From: Planococcus citri
Taxonomy: Eukaryota > Arthropoda > Insecta > Hemiptera > Pseudococcidae
Reading direction: 5' to 3'
Length of the DNA: 64,000 nucleotides
NCBI RefSeq assembly: GCF_950023065.1
Contig: NC_088680.1
Span: forward strand, 14,496,559-14,560,558
The stretch's first letter is position 1, and every line of letters begins with the position of its first letter. Positions 21,385-34,940 of the stretch are shown piece after piece. The translations under genes were made by a program, and so were the position numbers. The notes below the pieces were generated by a model, which worked only from the letters and a program-made list of their open reading frames with translations, had not been told where the DNA came from and did not search any database.

Positions 21385-23374
21385 TCTCTCAAATTATCAG
21401 AAAGTTCTACTTCTCGATTTTATCTAGTTCTTTTCCAAAATGGAAACATACTCACTCCAAAAAAAATTCTGTCTCAAATAAATTTAAACTCTCCTCTCCA
21501 CCGAATTGAACCCCCCCCCCCTTATTGAAGTATAATAATTGATATTAGAAAATTGATCAAATTGGACCAGAATACCTACCAGAAATACATAATCAGGGAA
21601 AATTATTTTTTCAAAAAGTGAACAGCCTGTTATTGTGAGATATGTATCTAATTTTGCACTGCCCCTACCTCTCACCTCACCTCACCTCAACTTTTCAAAA
21701 AATCGTTCCAGTCTACAACCATATTCTGCATTATGAATAACTTGATACTGGAATATATTGTAGCCTATTATTGTACATATCTATCCGAACGAGCGCACCG
21801 TAGCTAGAGACTTTTCGTTCTTTATATTTTCATGATGTTTAGGTCGGGGTAGGTGGTGAGGGGGAAAAGGCAAAGACGGCCGTATTTCTTGAATATTTTA
21901 ACGTTCGGTTAAACTGCTACGATATAGTTGCAGCCCAGCAACGTAGTATAGAATAAACTATGTGATATAAATACGAACAACGATGAACCACCACTTCCCG
22001 CCTACACGATACGTTAATTGACGTAAAAAGGTAAACGTCTTTTTCTTTTCTTTTCTCTTGTACGTTTTCCTTCGACGATGAAGGTGGAAGGTGGTTTTTT
22101 TTTGTAGGTACCTACCTACGGTTTTTCTTTTCCCCCATCTTAGAAGCTCGAGGAAATGCAATTTGTTAGGTAGTAATGTTTCAAACGTAGAGTATCGCCA
22201 GGTTGCCCTGTTTTTGTATTTATTTCTCGTTGATTTATTTAATGCGACGTTTGGGTTCATGTTTTTCGAGTGATTCATTATTGGTACTTTGTTGTTCGTT
22301 AATATTTTGAAAAAAAAACTAGAATAAGTGGTGAGAGGGGGGGGGGGGCTGAGAAGGGAAAATTTGAAAAAATATATATATATATATTTTTTTCGAAGAG
22401 AAAAATACGACGAATGACGATGAACTAAAAACATTGGTTATAATAAACGAAAGAGATGAGATAAATATTTAAAAATCAAACTAACATTAGCTCAGATTGA
22501 TGATGAGTATTTTCCAATCCATCACTTAAATAGGCAGTGACAAAACTTGCTGCCAAAAATGGCGAATTTACTTCAAAAAACCACCCCTAACGAGTGCAGA
22601 AAGTATATAGAAACGTGAAAAACGAATTTCGTAATCGAACCAAAAAAAAATGGAAGAAAAACACGAATAAATAATTCAAACAAATAATTCTCGGTTTGCT
22701 TCGTCGTCGTCGTGCAGCAAGCAGGTAAAACTCCATCGGTGTACCTACTACCTACCTACAGTGTGCTGGTATAATATACAAGTATATACGACTATATCCG
22801 GGGGTAGCTGGTTATTTTCGATACCACGCATATAATTTGCTCGCCACAACAGCTGCGACCTCAAAGTTTCATTATTTTAGCCTACTTTTCGGTCGTGCTT
22901 TTTCATATAATTTCACCTGAAACAGAAACACAATGACAACTTTCGTCAAAAAGTTGATAATAACGAGGCGAGATGAAAATGAAAAATCGCACTCAAATTA
23001 AAACCTCCATCGTCATCATCTGGATTCTCCCACCTTCCGCAGTCCCGTTCTTTTTTCATATCCAGCCTGGAATATAGGTAGGTAGGTATTTGGTAGGTAT
23101 GTTTCCAATTTTTTCTCGTTCGTCGTTTCTGAAATCATGGTGGGTTTGTGTGTAAATTTTATTGGGCTTGAAACAGAATAACAGAAGGTAGAAAAATAAT
23201 TGTACATAGTCTTCGTGTTTCACGAAATTCACAACCGACGACGACCAGCTTATAGCTAAAAGGTTAATTAAAAATTCATCACGATGTTTCGTATTTTGCG
23301 TGGAATTTGATTCTCCTACGAAGAGTTTCGTCCGCTGAGTGAAGTCGAGAACATCGACTCGAGTTTTTTGAAAC
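21385..23374. other. Low-repeat DNA with simple-sequence tracts
   Basis: No gene recognised. There is a G-run near 22336-22348, an AT run near 22370-22389, and CGTCGTCGTCG near 22703. This is the least repetitive part of the left half and a plausible place for intron or promoter sequence of a host gene. Confidence 0.45.
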
Positions 23375-23396
23375 AAAAAAAAAAAAAAAAAAAAAA
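23375..23396. repeat. Poly-A tract
   Basis: An uninterrupted run of 22 A ends ten bases before the short hydrophobic frame at 23406. It could be a retroposition scar, but no target duplication was identified. Confidence 0.8.
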
Positions 23397-23405
23397 GTGA
23401 AAAAG

Positions 23406-23489
23406 ATGAGAATTGCGAAGGCTTGGAAGTTCGGTGTTATGTTGATGATTTTAATTAATATTTTGCTTCTGTTTCTTTCTGATTTTTGA
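23406..23489 (+). CDS. Candidate signal-peptide-like short frame
   Basis: A 27-codon ATG frame begins MRIAKAWKFG and continues with an unbroken hydrophobic stretch rich in Leu and Ile, as in a secretory signal. Its end overlaps the start of a duplicated segment (23474 onward repeats at 29072 onward), so a longer gene may have been cut by the duplication. Chance remains likely. Confidence 0.15.
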   Translation: MRIAKAWKFGVMLMILINILLLFLSDF

Positions 23490-24904
23490 CGGTATTTATA
23501 CTCGTAATTACGTAATTTTTCTACACTTTTGAATGAGAGAAAAAATTAAGGCTAACGAAGAACCGAACTCGTAAAAAAATTCATCGATTCAGAGTTCAAT
23601 TATTTTTTCAATAGAATTCTAAAACTGTTGAGGTGGCATTTCAACTCTCTTCAAAATGAGATGAATCGACTAAAAAGTTGATTCAGTTTTGAAAAGAGTT
23701 TGTCCAGCCATGATCTAATAATTCATAATATTCGGGCTTACATTTTTAATTCAGTTATGTATTCGATCAAGTTTTTCAAAAGTGAAGAAAGTTTGTAACT
23801 TTGAGCATTTGAGGCGGAAATGTAAAATGAAATCTGTGAAAACAACCAACAAATGATGAGCCAAAAGCAACAACTTTCTTGCAATCAGTATATGACGCAC
23901 CCTCAGACTTATACATACTACGATTATCTGATCTTCGATGAATTTTCTGAAAATCAGAGGGCAGGAAAAACTAAAAAAATCGAAATCTCACCATATGCAC
24001 TCGTAAAGCTGAAATTTGGTTTGTGCCCTATTTTTGACCTCCAGAATCGATTGGAAACGGCTTTGAACAATTTTGAACAGTTCAGATTTTTGAAATTTGA
24101 AATTTTCACAAAATTTCACTCATAGAAGTTGGAGAGCTGTAAAGTTGGGTTTATAGTGGGCTAATTTTCATATTTCAAATGCTAAGTTGATTGAAGATGG
24201 TTTCAAGCCATTCTGAGGCATTCATTCATATTTCAAAAATTTTAGGTTTTCAAAAAGGGTCATAAAAAACTGTTCAAATTAACTTGAGCTCGTATGAGCC
24301 TCCCGCAATGCTGTGTCTAGTTTTTGAAAAAATTCCTCAGAATCTGTTTATAATTGAGCTTAATTCTTGATCGATTGCAAATAATTTTTCTAAAATCAGC
24401 TTTTGCTTGTTCCGAACTGTAAGTTCGTCAGATATTTGACAAGAACCAATTTCGGAATATTTACCTATGTATAATTGGTCAAGCATGATCATCAACATGC
24501 TTTGAACGGGGTTTTAGGTGCTCATGTTCATTTCCACTGACTTCAAGACATTTTTTTTGTAGAACTGAAATTTCCAGAAAATGACCGAAGCTTTCAAAAT
24601 GGCCCAAAACCATCTCCAGTCAACTGGATTTGTTCAAAATAGAGTAACCTTACAAACTGAATTTCAGTTAATTTTATCATTAAAGAACGGCTGATTTCTG
24701 AGATATCATCTGGAGGCTCAAGAACTGCTTAAAACGACCTCTTAATTAACTCGGTAGGTATGTTTAAATTGGCAGTTATTCGATCAAGACGTGTTTCAAA
24801 TGAGGAAAGTTGAAGCTTTAAACATTTGAGGAGGGAAAATGTAAAATGAAATCTGTGAAAAAAACCAACAAGCCATGAGCCAAAAGCGACAACCTTCTTG
24901 CAAT

Positions 24905-25030
24905 GATGAGTTGTTATATTCGTCTTTCACATTTAGTTGTTCAATGTTGACGACCGCGACCGTTTCACCCAATCCGGCCAATGGATGGAATCAATCGAGT
25001 AATCGGTAATCATCTGAACTGATTCTAAAA
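24905..25030. repeat. Module with GACCGTTTCA...CCGGCCAATGGATGG, copy 1 of 3
   Basis: A GC-richer module within the array, also at about 27720-27845 and 31448-31560. It runs from TTAGTTGTTTCAATGTTGACGA to GAATCAATCGAGTAATC(G)GTAATCATC. In the third copy the stretch stays open in one plus-strand frame; in the others single-base changes alter it. It could be a duplicated exon fragment or simply a repeat module. Confidence 0.5.
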
Positions 25031-28000
25031 ATAAGATGAATGGATCTAGCTGTTTTTTTCTTCCAACTGTTGAGAAAGGTATCTCCAACTGAGAGAAAAA
25101 TGTTTGAAACGGTAAACGCTGAATCGAAGGAGAATCAGAGCAAAATCAGTCAAAATTTCATCGCTCAAGTGCATTTTTCGATTTTTGATTAATTTTTGAA
25201 AATAAAAGGGCAAGAAACCCCCAAAAAATCGAAATCTCACCAAATTCACCCAGAAAACTGAAATTTGGTATCTGAACTATTTTTGACCTCCAGAATCGAT
25301 TGAAAACGGGTTTGAAAAATTTTGAACCTGGAGCCTCCAGCGGATTTTTGAAATTTGAAATTTTCACAAAATTTCACTCATACTCGTAGCAGTTGGGTAG
25401 CTGTAAAGTTGTGTTTATAGTGGGCTTATTTTCGCATTTCAACATGCTAAAGTTGATTGGAGATGGTTTCAAGTCATTTTGAGGCATCTGTCCAAATTTC
25501 AAAAATTTTAGGGTTCTCAAAAAGTGCCATGAAAACGGTTCAAATTTACTTAAACTCGCAATGAACAGAGTCCAACGATTTGAAATTGAGTCAAGGCCCT
25601 ATTTTTTACTCGATGAGTCGACCGGAGATAGTCTTAGGTTGTTTTAGAGCCTCCCGCAATTCTGTGTATATTCTAATTTTTGAAAAAAATTCTCAGAATC
25701 TGTTCAATTGAGCCTAATTTGTGATTGATTGCAAATGATTTTTCTGAAATCAAATTTTGCCTGTTCCAAATCGTAATTTCATCAGATATTTATGAAATTC
25801 AAAAAGTATCAAGTGATGTGAATAGGCAAGACAAGAACCAATTTTATGTTGGTCAGGCTGATCACCAACATGCTTTGAACGGGGTTTTAGGTGCTAATGT
25901 TCATTTTGACTGACTTTAAGACATTTTTTGGAGAACTGAAATTTCTAGAAAATGACCGAAGGCTTCAAAATGGCCCAAAACCACCTCCTGTCAACTGGAT
26001 TTGTTCAAAATAGAGTAACTAACCTTACAAACTGAATTTATTCGATCAAGACGTGTTTTAAATGAAGAAAGTTGGAACTTTAAATACTTAATGGCAAAAA
26101 TGTGAAATGAAATCTGTGAAAAAAATCAATAAACCATAAGCCAAAAGCGACAACCTTCTTGCAATCAGCATGGCGCACCTAAAGTGATGTTTATTTTGAG
26201 CATAGACAGAAGATGAACGTTTCTATAGCTGTTTTTTTCTTCCTTCTTAGTTCTTTTATTTCTGAAACTCAACCTTCAAGAAACTGTTAAGAAAGTCATC
26301 TCCAACTGACAGAACAGCATTCGAAACGGTGAAAGAAGAATCGAAAAGAGAATCAGAGCAATTCATCAGTCAAAATTTCAACGCTTAAGTGCACTTTTCA
26401 ATTTTAGATTAATTTTTGAAAATCAAAGGGCAGAAAAAATGTGAAAAAATCAAAGTTTCACCAAATTCTCCCAGAAAGCTGAAATTTGGTTTGTGCCCTA
26501 TTTTTCACCTCTAGAATCGATTGGAAACAGTTTTGAACCGTCTTGAGTAGTTCTGAAGCCTCCAGTGGATTTTTGAAAGTTTAAATTTACACAAAATTTT
26601 ACACGAAGAATTTAGAGAGTTGTAAAGTTGAGTTTATAGTGACTTAGTTTTCATATTTCTACATGCTAAGTTAATTGGAGAAGGTTTCAAGCCATTCTGA
26701 GGCATATGTCGACATTTTAAAAATTTTAGTGTTTTCAAAAAGTGCCATAAAAACTGTTGAATGGACTTAACCTCGTTTTAGTTGAGGATCTATTTTTGAC
26801 TGAATGAGTCGACCGGAGATAGTTTTAGGTTGTTTTGAAGCCTCCCGCAACTCTGTGTACATGTATTCTAATTTTTGAAAGAATTCCTCAAAATCTGTTT
26901 AATTGAGCTCAATTCTTGATCGATTTCAAGACGTGTTTCAAATGAAGAAAGTTAGAACTTTAAATAGGTATTTAAGGGGAAAAATGTGAAATGAAATCTG
27001 TGAAAAAAATCAACAAAACCATAAGCCAAAAAGCGACAACCTTCTTGCAATCAGCATTTTTCTGAAATCGGCTTTAGCCTGTTACGAGCTGTATTTTCGT
27101 TAGCTATTTAAGATTCGAAAATATATCAAGTGTTGTGAATAGGTCAGACAAAAACCAATTTTATGTGTGGTTGGTCAAGCAGATCACCAACATGCTTTGA
27201 ACGGGTTTTTAGGTACTTATGTTCATTTTGACTGACTTTAAGACATTTTTTTGGAGAACTGAAATTCCCAGAAGATGACCGAAAGACTTCAAAATGGCCC
27301 AAAATCATCTCCAGTCAACCGGATTTGTTCAAAATAGAGTAACTAACCTTACAAACTGAATTTAAGTTTATTTTTTCAATAAAAAACGCGTGTTTTTATC
27401 CGCTCCGAAGTTAACTGAAACGGTTTTTTATGTCCCTCTTTGAAAATTTGGAATTTCTGAGATATCACTGGAGGCTCAAAAACTGCTGGAAACGACTCCT
27501 AATTAACTCGGTAGGTAAGTAGATACATACATTTAAATTGGCAGTTATCGATCAAGACGTGTTTCAAATGAGGAAAGTTAGAACTTTAAACCTTTGAGAG
27601 GGGAAAATGTAAAATGAAATCTGTGAAAAAAAGTAACAAACTATGAGCCAAAAGCGACAATCTTCTTGCAATCAGCATATGACGCACCTTCAGACTCAAC
27701 TTGAGATGACCGTCACTTTGTTATATCTGCTGTTCTTATTAGTTGTTTCAATGTTGACGACCGTTTCATGTGGAATCCGGCCAATGGATGGAAATTGGAA
27801 TCAATCGAGTAATCGTTAATCATCTGAACATGATGATTCTAAAAAGAAGATCAATGGCTCTTTTTTTCAACTCTCAACCTTAAGGAAATTGTTAAGAAAG
27901 TTATCTCCAACTGACAGAAATCCGTTTGAAACGGTGAAAGCTGAATCGAAAAGAGGATCAGAGCAATTAATCAGTCAAAATTTCAATGCAGAAGTGCATT

Positions 28001-29250
28001 TTTTGATTTTTGATTAATTTTTGAAAATTATCAAGGGCAGAACAAAATTGTAAAAAAATCAAAATCTCACCAAATCTTCCTAGAGAGCTGAAATGTGGAA
28101 TGTACCCTATTTTTGACCTCCAGAAGGCTCAAAAACTGCTTGAAACGACGTCTAATTAATTCGTTACCTACGTAAGTATGTTTAAATTGGCAGTTATTTG
28201 ATCAAGGCGTGTTTATAATGAAATCTGTGAAAAAAAACAACAAACCATGAGCCAAAAGCGACAACCTTCTTGCAATCAGCATATGACGCACTCTCTGCCT
28301 AGTAAGTATTCAAGTTTGACTGTCGACATTTTGAAAATTTTCAAAATTTCTAAAATTTCTAAAATTTCTAAACAATCAAAAATTGCTCGATTTTAAAAAT
28401 TCAAGTGCCCAAAGTGTAATACTCTTCGAGGTTAACAAAAAAGGTTATCTCGACCATTAAAAAATGTCGTCATGGTAATGAGAAAATTCACTTTAAAAAA
28501 TGATAAATTTTTGAAAATTCTAAAAAATTTTAAACTTTTTTTTTCTCATCACTGGTCAATTCAGCGAAGTGTGCTTAAATAATCTTTTTTGTTCACCTTG
28601 ATAAGTACTACACTTTGAGCACTTCGATTTTCAAAATCGGTCATTTTTTGAATTTTTATAAATTCTTGAATTTTGAAAGATTTTATTAGCCTAATTTTAG
28701 AATCATGATTTCAAATTCGAATAAGTTATTGAAAAGTTTCCATTCTTGGATTGCTAGTTGAAATGTATTTAAATGCGGCTTGGAAAAAAATCATGACTAG
28801 CTCCTTCACTCAAGGCCTGGAGTGTTGGATGATAACCCATCTGTGTGACATTTTTTTCGGGGGTTTTCAAAATTTCAACGCCGAAGTGCATTTTTCGATT
28901 TTTGATTAATTTTTGCAAATCTTCAAGGGCAGAACAAAATTGTAAAAAAATAATAATCTCACCAAATCCTCCCAGAGAGCTGAAATTTGGTATCTACACT
29001 ATTTTTGACCTCCAGAATCGATTGAAAACGGCATGGAACAATTTGGAACAGTTCCGGAGCCTATTTGCCTCCGTTTCCTTCTGATTTTTTGACGGTATTT
29101 ACTTGTAATTACGTAATTTTTCTACACTTTTGAACGAGACGAGAGAAAAAATTGAGGTTAACCAGGAACCGAACTCGTAAAAAAATTCATCGATTCAGAG
29201 TTCAATTACTTTTTCTATAGAATTCTAAAACTGTTGAAGTGGCATTTCAA

Positions 29251-29308
29251 CTCTCTTCAAAATGAGATGAATCGACTAAAAAGTCGATTCTCTTTTGAAA
29301 AGAGTTTG
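29251..29308. repeat. Perfect-core hairpin in the duplicated segment
   Basis: GAATCGACT and AGTCGATTC flank a loop AAAA, extended by AACTCTCTTCAAAA / TTTTGAAAAGAGTT. The equivalent site near 23650-23705 has mismatches in the inner stem. Confidence 0.65.
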
Positions 29309-32300
29309 TCCCGCCATGATCTAATAATTCATAATATTCGAGCTTACATTTTTAATTCAGTTATGTATTCGATCAAGTTTTTCAAAAGTGAAGAAAGTTT
29401 GTAACTTTGAGCATTTGAGGCGGAAATGTAAAATGAAATCTGTGAAAACAACCAAAAAATTATGAGCCAAAAGCGACAACTTTCTTGCAATCAGCGTATA
29501 ACGCACCCTCAGACTTATATTACAAAAGTATCTAGCTGATTTCGATTTTTGATGAATTTTTGAAAATCAGAGGGCAGGAAAAACCAAAAAAATCTAAATT
29601 TCACCATATGCACTCGGAAAGCTGACATTTGGTTTATGCTCTATTTTTGACCTCCAGAATCGATTGGAAACGGTTTTGAACAATTTTGAACAGTTCTGGA
29701 GCCTCCAGCGGATTTTTGAAATTTGAAATTTGAAATTTTCACAAAATTTCACTCATATGTAGTAGTTGTAGAGCTGTAAAGTTGGGTTTATAGTGGGCTA
29801 ATAGTAGGCTAATTTTCACATTTCAACAAGCTAAGTTAATTGAAGATGGTTTCAAGCCATTCTGAGGCAATTCATTCATATTTCAAAAATTTTAGGTTTT
29901 CAAAAAGTGCCATAAAAAACTGTTCAAATTAACTTGAGCTCGTATGAACAGAATCGAACGATTTAAAATTCAGTCAAAGCACTACTTTTTACTCGACGAG
30001 TCGACCGGAGATAGTTTTAAGTTGTTTCTAATTTTTGAAAGAATTCCTCAAAATCTGTTTACTTACTTAATTGAGCTTAATTCTTCTTGATCGATTGCAA
30101 ATAATTTTTCTAAAATCGGCTTTTGGCTGTTCCGAATCGTAATTTTGTCAGATATTTAAAATTCGAAAAATATCATGTGTTCTGAATAGGCAAGACAAGA
30201 ACAAATTTTGGAATATTTATGTGTAATTGGTCGAGGTGATCACCAATATGCTTTGAACGGTTTTTTTTTAGGTGCTTCTGTTCATTTGGAAGGACTTCAA
30301 GACATTTTTTTTGGAGAACTGAAATTCACAGAACATGGCCGAAGGGTTCATAATGGCCCAAAACCATCTCCAGTCAACTGGATTTGTTCAAAATAGAGTA
30401 ACTAACCTTAAACTGAAATTATTCGATCAAGACGTGTTTCAAATGAAGAAAGTTAGAACTTTAAATACTTAATGGCAAAAATGTGAAATGAAATCTGTGA
30501 AACAAAATAAATAAACCATAAGCCAAAAGCGACAACCTTCTTGCAATCAGCATGCGCATAAAGTGATGTTTACTTTGAGCATACTCCTTTGATTTGAGCA
30601 TACACAGGCTTGATTGGGGTGGGGGAGACATCCTCCCTTACACCTTCCCGTTCGACACGCCTCTGTTCAGCATTTATGAACTCAAATTTAATGCCCTTTA
30701 TGACTCTTTCAATCAAATTTTTTCACAATTCTTTTTTTAATCCATAAAATTGATTGACCTAGTTAACAAAAAGATATACTGACTGGAGAGAATCACCTCG
30801 AGTAATCGGTAATCACCTGAACAAGACGATTCTAAAAAGAAGATGAATAGCTCAGCTGTTTTTTTCTTCCTTCTTTTTTTCTGGAACTCAACCTTCAATA
30901 AACTGAAGTCATCTCCAACTGACAGAAAACCGTTTGAAATGGTGAAAGCTGAATCGAAAGAGAATCAGAGCAATTAATCAGCCAAAATTTCAACGTTCGA
31001 GTGCATTTTTCTATTTTTGATGAGTTTGTGAAAATAAAAAGGGTAGAAAAAATTTTAAAAAATCAAAATTCATCAAATCCTCCCTGAAAGTTGAAATTGG
31101 CCATCTGCACTATTTTTGACCACCAAAATCAATAGGAAAGGGCTTTGAACAATTTTGAACAATTCATGGAGCCTCCAGCGGATTTTTTGAAAGTTGAAAT
31201 TATATAAAATTTTACACAAAGAATTTGGAGAGCTGTAAAGTTGTGATTATGGTGGCCTAATTTTCACATTTCAACATGCTAAGTAAATTGGAGATGGTTT
31301 CAAGTCATTCTGAGGTATCTGTCCAGGTGTCCACATTTCAAAAATTTAGGGTTTTCCAAACTATGAGCCAAAAGCGACATTAACCTTCTTGCAATCAGCA
31401 TATGACGCACCTTCAGACTTAACTTTAGCGTTCAGATTGAATTGCGGGATATCCGCTGTTCACATTAGTTTTTTCAATGTTGACGACCGTTTCATCTGGA
31501 ATCCGGCCAATGGATGGAATCAATCGAGTAATCGGTAATCATCATGAACATGATGATTCTAAAAATATTAATGGCTCTTTAAAACAAGAAAAAACAAAAA
31601 CTTCCAACCTTCAAGAAATTGTTAAGAAAGTTTTCTCCAACTGTCAGAAAAACGTTTGAAAGGGTGAAAGCTGAATCTAAAAGAGAACCAGAGCGATTCA
31701 TCAGTCAAAATTTCAACGCCGAAGTCCGTTTGAAAATCAAAATCTCACAAAATCCTCCCAGAAATCTGAAATTTGGTTTCTGCACTAGGTATTTTTGACC
31801 TCCACAATCGATTGGAAACGGTTTTGAACCGTCTTGAGTAGAAAACGACATTCGGTCAACTGGATTTGTTCAAAATAGAGTACCCACTACATAACCTTAC
31901 AAACTGAATTTCTGTTTATTTTTCATTAAAGAACGCGTGTTTCTATACACTCCGAAGTTAATTGAAACGGTTCTTTATGTGCCTTTTTGAAAATTTGGAA
32001 TTTTTGAGATATCAGTAGAGGCTCAAGAACTACTTGAAACGACCTCTAATCAACTCGGTAGGTATGTTCAAATTGGCAGTTATTCGATCAAGACGTGTTT
32101 CAAATGAGGAAAGTTAAAACTTTATACTTTGAGGGGGGGGGGGGAAGGGATGTGAAATGAAATCCGTGAAAAAAAAACCAACAAACTGTGAGCCAAAAGC
32201 GACAACCTTCTTGCAATCAGTATATGGTGCACCCACAGACTTACGTATTTTCAAGTTATGCGATTGAAACCCCCGGAACAACGAGAACCCACCACCAAAA

Positions 32301-34940
32301 ACCATCTGATAAGAAACGTACCGGGCCACGGACGCTGCATGCTACATCAGTTATTCGATCAAGTTTTTCAAAAGTGAGGAAAGTTTGTAACTTTGAGCAT
32401 TTGAGGGGGAAATTTAAAATGAAATCTGTGAAAACAACCAACAAATTATGAGCCAAAAGCAACAACTTTCTTGCAATCAGCATATGACACTCTCTCAGAC
32501 TTAAGTGTGACTTCGGTTTTTGATGAATTTTTGAAAATCAGAGGGCAGGAAACCCCCAAAAAATCTGAATCTCACCATATGCACTAGGAAAGTATGATGA
32601 TTCTAAAGAGAAAATCAATGGATTTTTTTTTATTGAAACTCAACCTTCAAGAAATTGTTAAAAAAGTCATCTTCAACTGACAGAAAACCGATTGAAACGG
32701 TGAAAGCTGAATCGAAAAGAGAATCAGAGCAATTCATCAGTCTAAATTTCAACGCTCGAGTGCATTTTTAGATTTTTGATGAATTATTGAAAATCAAAAG
32801 GGCAGAAAAATTTTTAAAAAAATCAAAATCTCACAAAATCCTCCCTAAAAGCTGAAATTTGGTATCTGCACAATTTTTGACCTCCAGAATTGATTGGAAA
32901 TGGGTTTGAACCATTTTGAGTAGTTCTGGAGCCAGCAGAGGATTTTTGAAAGTTTAAATTTACACGAAATTTTATTTGAAGAAGTTGGAGAGCTGTAAAG
33001 TTGAGTTCATAGTGGCCTAAATTTCACATTACAACATGCTAAGTTAATTGGAGATGGTTTCACACCATTCTGAGGCATCCATTCACATTTCAAAAATTTT
33101 AGGTTTTCAAGAAGGGCCATAAAAAACTGTTCAAATTAATTTGAGCTCGTATGAACAAAATTGAACGATTTAAAATTCAGTTAAGGCCCTATTTTTTACT
33201 CGAAGAGTCGACTGGAGATAGTTTTAGGTAGTTTTGGAGCCTACCGCAACTCTGTGTATATTTTAATTTTCGAAAAAATCCCTCAGAATCTGTTCAATCG
33301 AGCTTAATTCTTGATAAATTGCAAATGATTTTTCTGAAATCGGTCTCTTTGCCTGTTCCGAACCCTAATTTCGTCGGATATTTAAAATTCAAAAAATATC
33401 AAGTGTTCTGAATAGGCAAAGACAAGAACCAATTTTGAAAAATGCATGTGTAATTGGCCAAGCTGATCACCAACATGCTTTGAACGGGTTTTTGGGTGCT
33501 TATTTTCATTTTGACTGACTTTAAGACATTTTTTTGGAGAACTGAAATTTCCAGAAAATGACTGAAGACTTCAATACGGCCCAAAACCATCTCCAGTGAA
33601 CTGGTACTGTTCAAAATAGTGTAACTAACCTTACAAACTGAATTTCAGTTTATTTTTTCATTAAAGAACGTGTGTTTTTATACGCCCGAAGTTGATTGAA
33701 ACGGGTTTTTATGTCCCTTTTTGAAAATTTGGAATTTCCGAGATATCACTGAAGGCTCAAGAACTAGGTACATACTTGAAACGACCTCTAATCAACTCGG
33801 TAGGTATGTTTAAATTGGCAGTTATTCGATCAAGACGTGTCTCAAATGAAGAAGTTGGAACTTTAAATACCTATTTGGGGGGGGGGGGGATGTAATTAAA
33901 TCTGTTAAAAAAAAATTAACAAACCATGAGCCAAAAGTGACAACCTTCTTTCAATCAGCATATGGCGCATCCTCAGACTTGACTAATATGAAATTCGGTA
34001 TTATGTTTGCTTTATTTTTGACCTCCGGGATCGATTGAAAACGGTTTCGCACAATTTTGAACATTTCTGGAGCCTTCTGCAGATTTTTGAAATTTGAAAT
34101 TATCACAAAATTTTACCTACTCAAAGAAGTTGGAGGGCTCTAAAGTGGGGTTTGTAATGGGCTAATTTTCAAAAATCAACATGTTAAATTGATTGGAGAT
34201 GGTTTCAAGCCATTCTGAGTCGTCGATTCTCATTTCAAAAATTTTAGGTTTTCAAAAAGTGTCATAAAAATTGTTTAAATCAACGTGAGCTCGTATGAAC
34301 TGATCTAAAATTTATTCGAAGCCCTATTTTTTACTCGATGAGTCGACCAGAGATATGTAGTTTTAAGTCGTTTTGGAGCCTTCTGCAACTCTCTGTGTGT
34401 TCCAATTTTCGAAAAAATGCCTCATATTCTGTTTAATTCTTGATCGATTAAAAATCATTTTTCTAAAATCAGATTTTATCTGTTCGGAATCGTTTACCTA
34501 TTTCTCCAGTGGCGATTTCGTTAGATAGGTATTTAAAATTTGAAAAATGTCAAGTTCTGAATAGACGAGAACCAATTTGGGAAAATTTATGTGAACCTAA
34601 TTGGTCAAACGGATCACTAACATGCACTGAACGCGAGTTTTTAGATACTTACTATTGTTTATTTTGACTCACTTTAAGACATTTTTTTTTGAAGAACTGA
34701 AATTTCTAGAAAATGACTGAAAGCTTCAAAACGGCTCAAAACCATCTCCAGTCGACTGAGTTTGTTCAAATAATAGAGTAACTTTACAAACTGGATTTAA
34801 TTTTTTTTAAAAGTTGATTGGATTGTTTTTTGTGTATTTTTTTGAAAATTTGGAATTTCCGAGATATCACTGGAGGCTCAAGAACGGCTTGAAATGATCT
34901 CTAATTAATTCATTAGGTGTGTTGAAATCGAGGTTCAGAG

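Larger units (their letters stand above)
23474..34940. repeat. Complex 11-kb repeat array with shuffled modules
   Basis: Several modules recur in changing order and spacing. Module 1 (about 100 bp: CGATCAAGACGTGTTTCAAA ... AAATGAAATCTGTGAAA ... GAGCCAAAAGCGACAACC ... TTGCAATCAGCATATGACGC) occurs twelve times, with GCCAAAAGC-type cores near 23859, 24879, 26139, 27024, 27647, 28251, 29466, 30521, 31367, 32192, 32452 and 33929. Module 2 (CTCCAGAATCGATTGGAAAC) has about ten copies. Module 3 (CACCAACATGCTTTGAACGG to TCAACTGGATTTGTTCAAAA) has about eight copies. Spacing from one module-1 copy to the next varies from about 0.26 to 1.5 kb. No reading frame is conserved between copies. The family is confined to this stretch of the window. 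Confidence 0.8.

Noticed and set aside
22370..22389. AT-rich run as an origin or regulatory site
   Set aside because: Simple dinucleotide repeat without further support.
23474..34940. Array as a CRISPR-like structure
   Set aside because: Modules are long, spacing is irregular and spacers are themselves repeated; the genome is eukaryotic.
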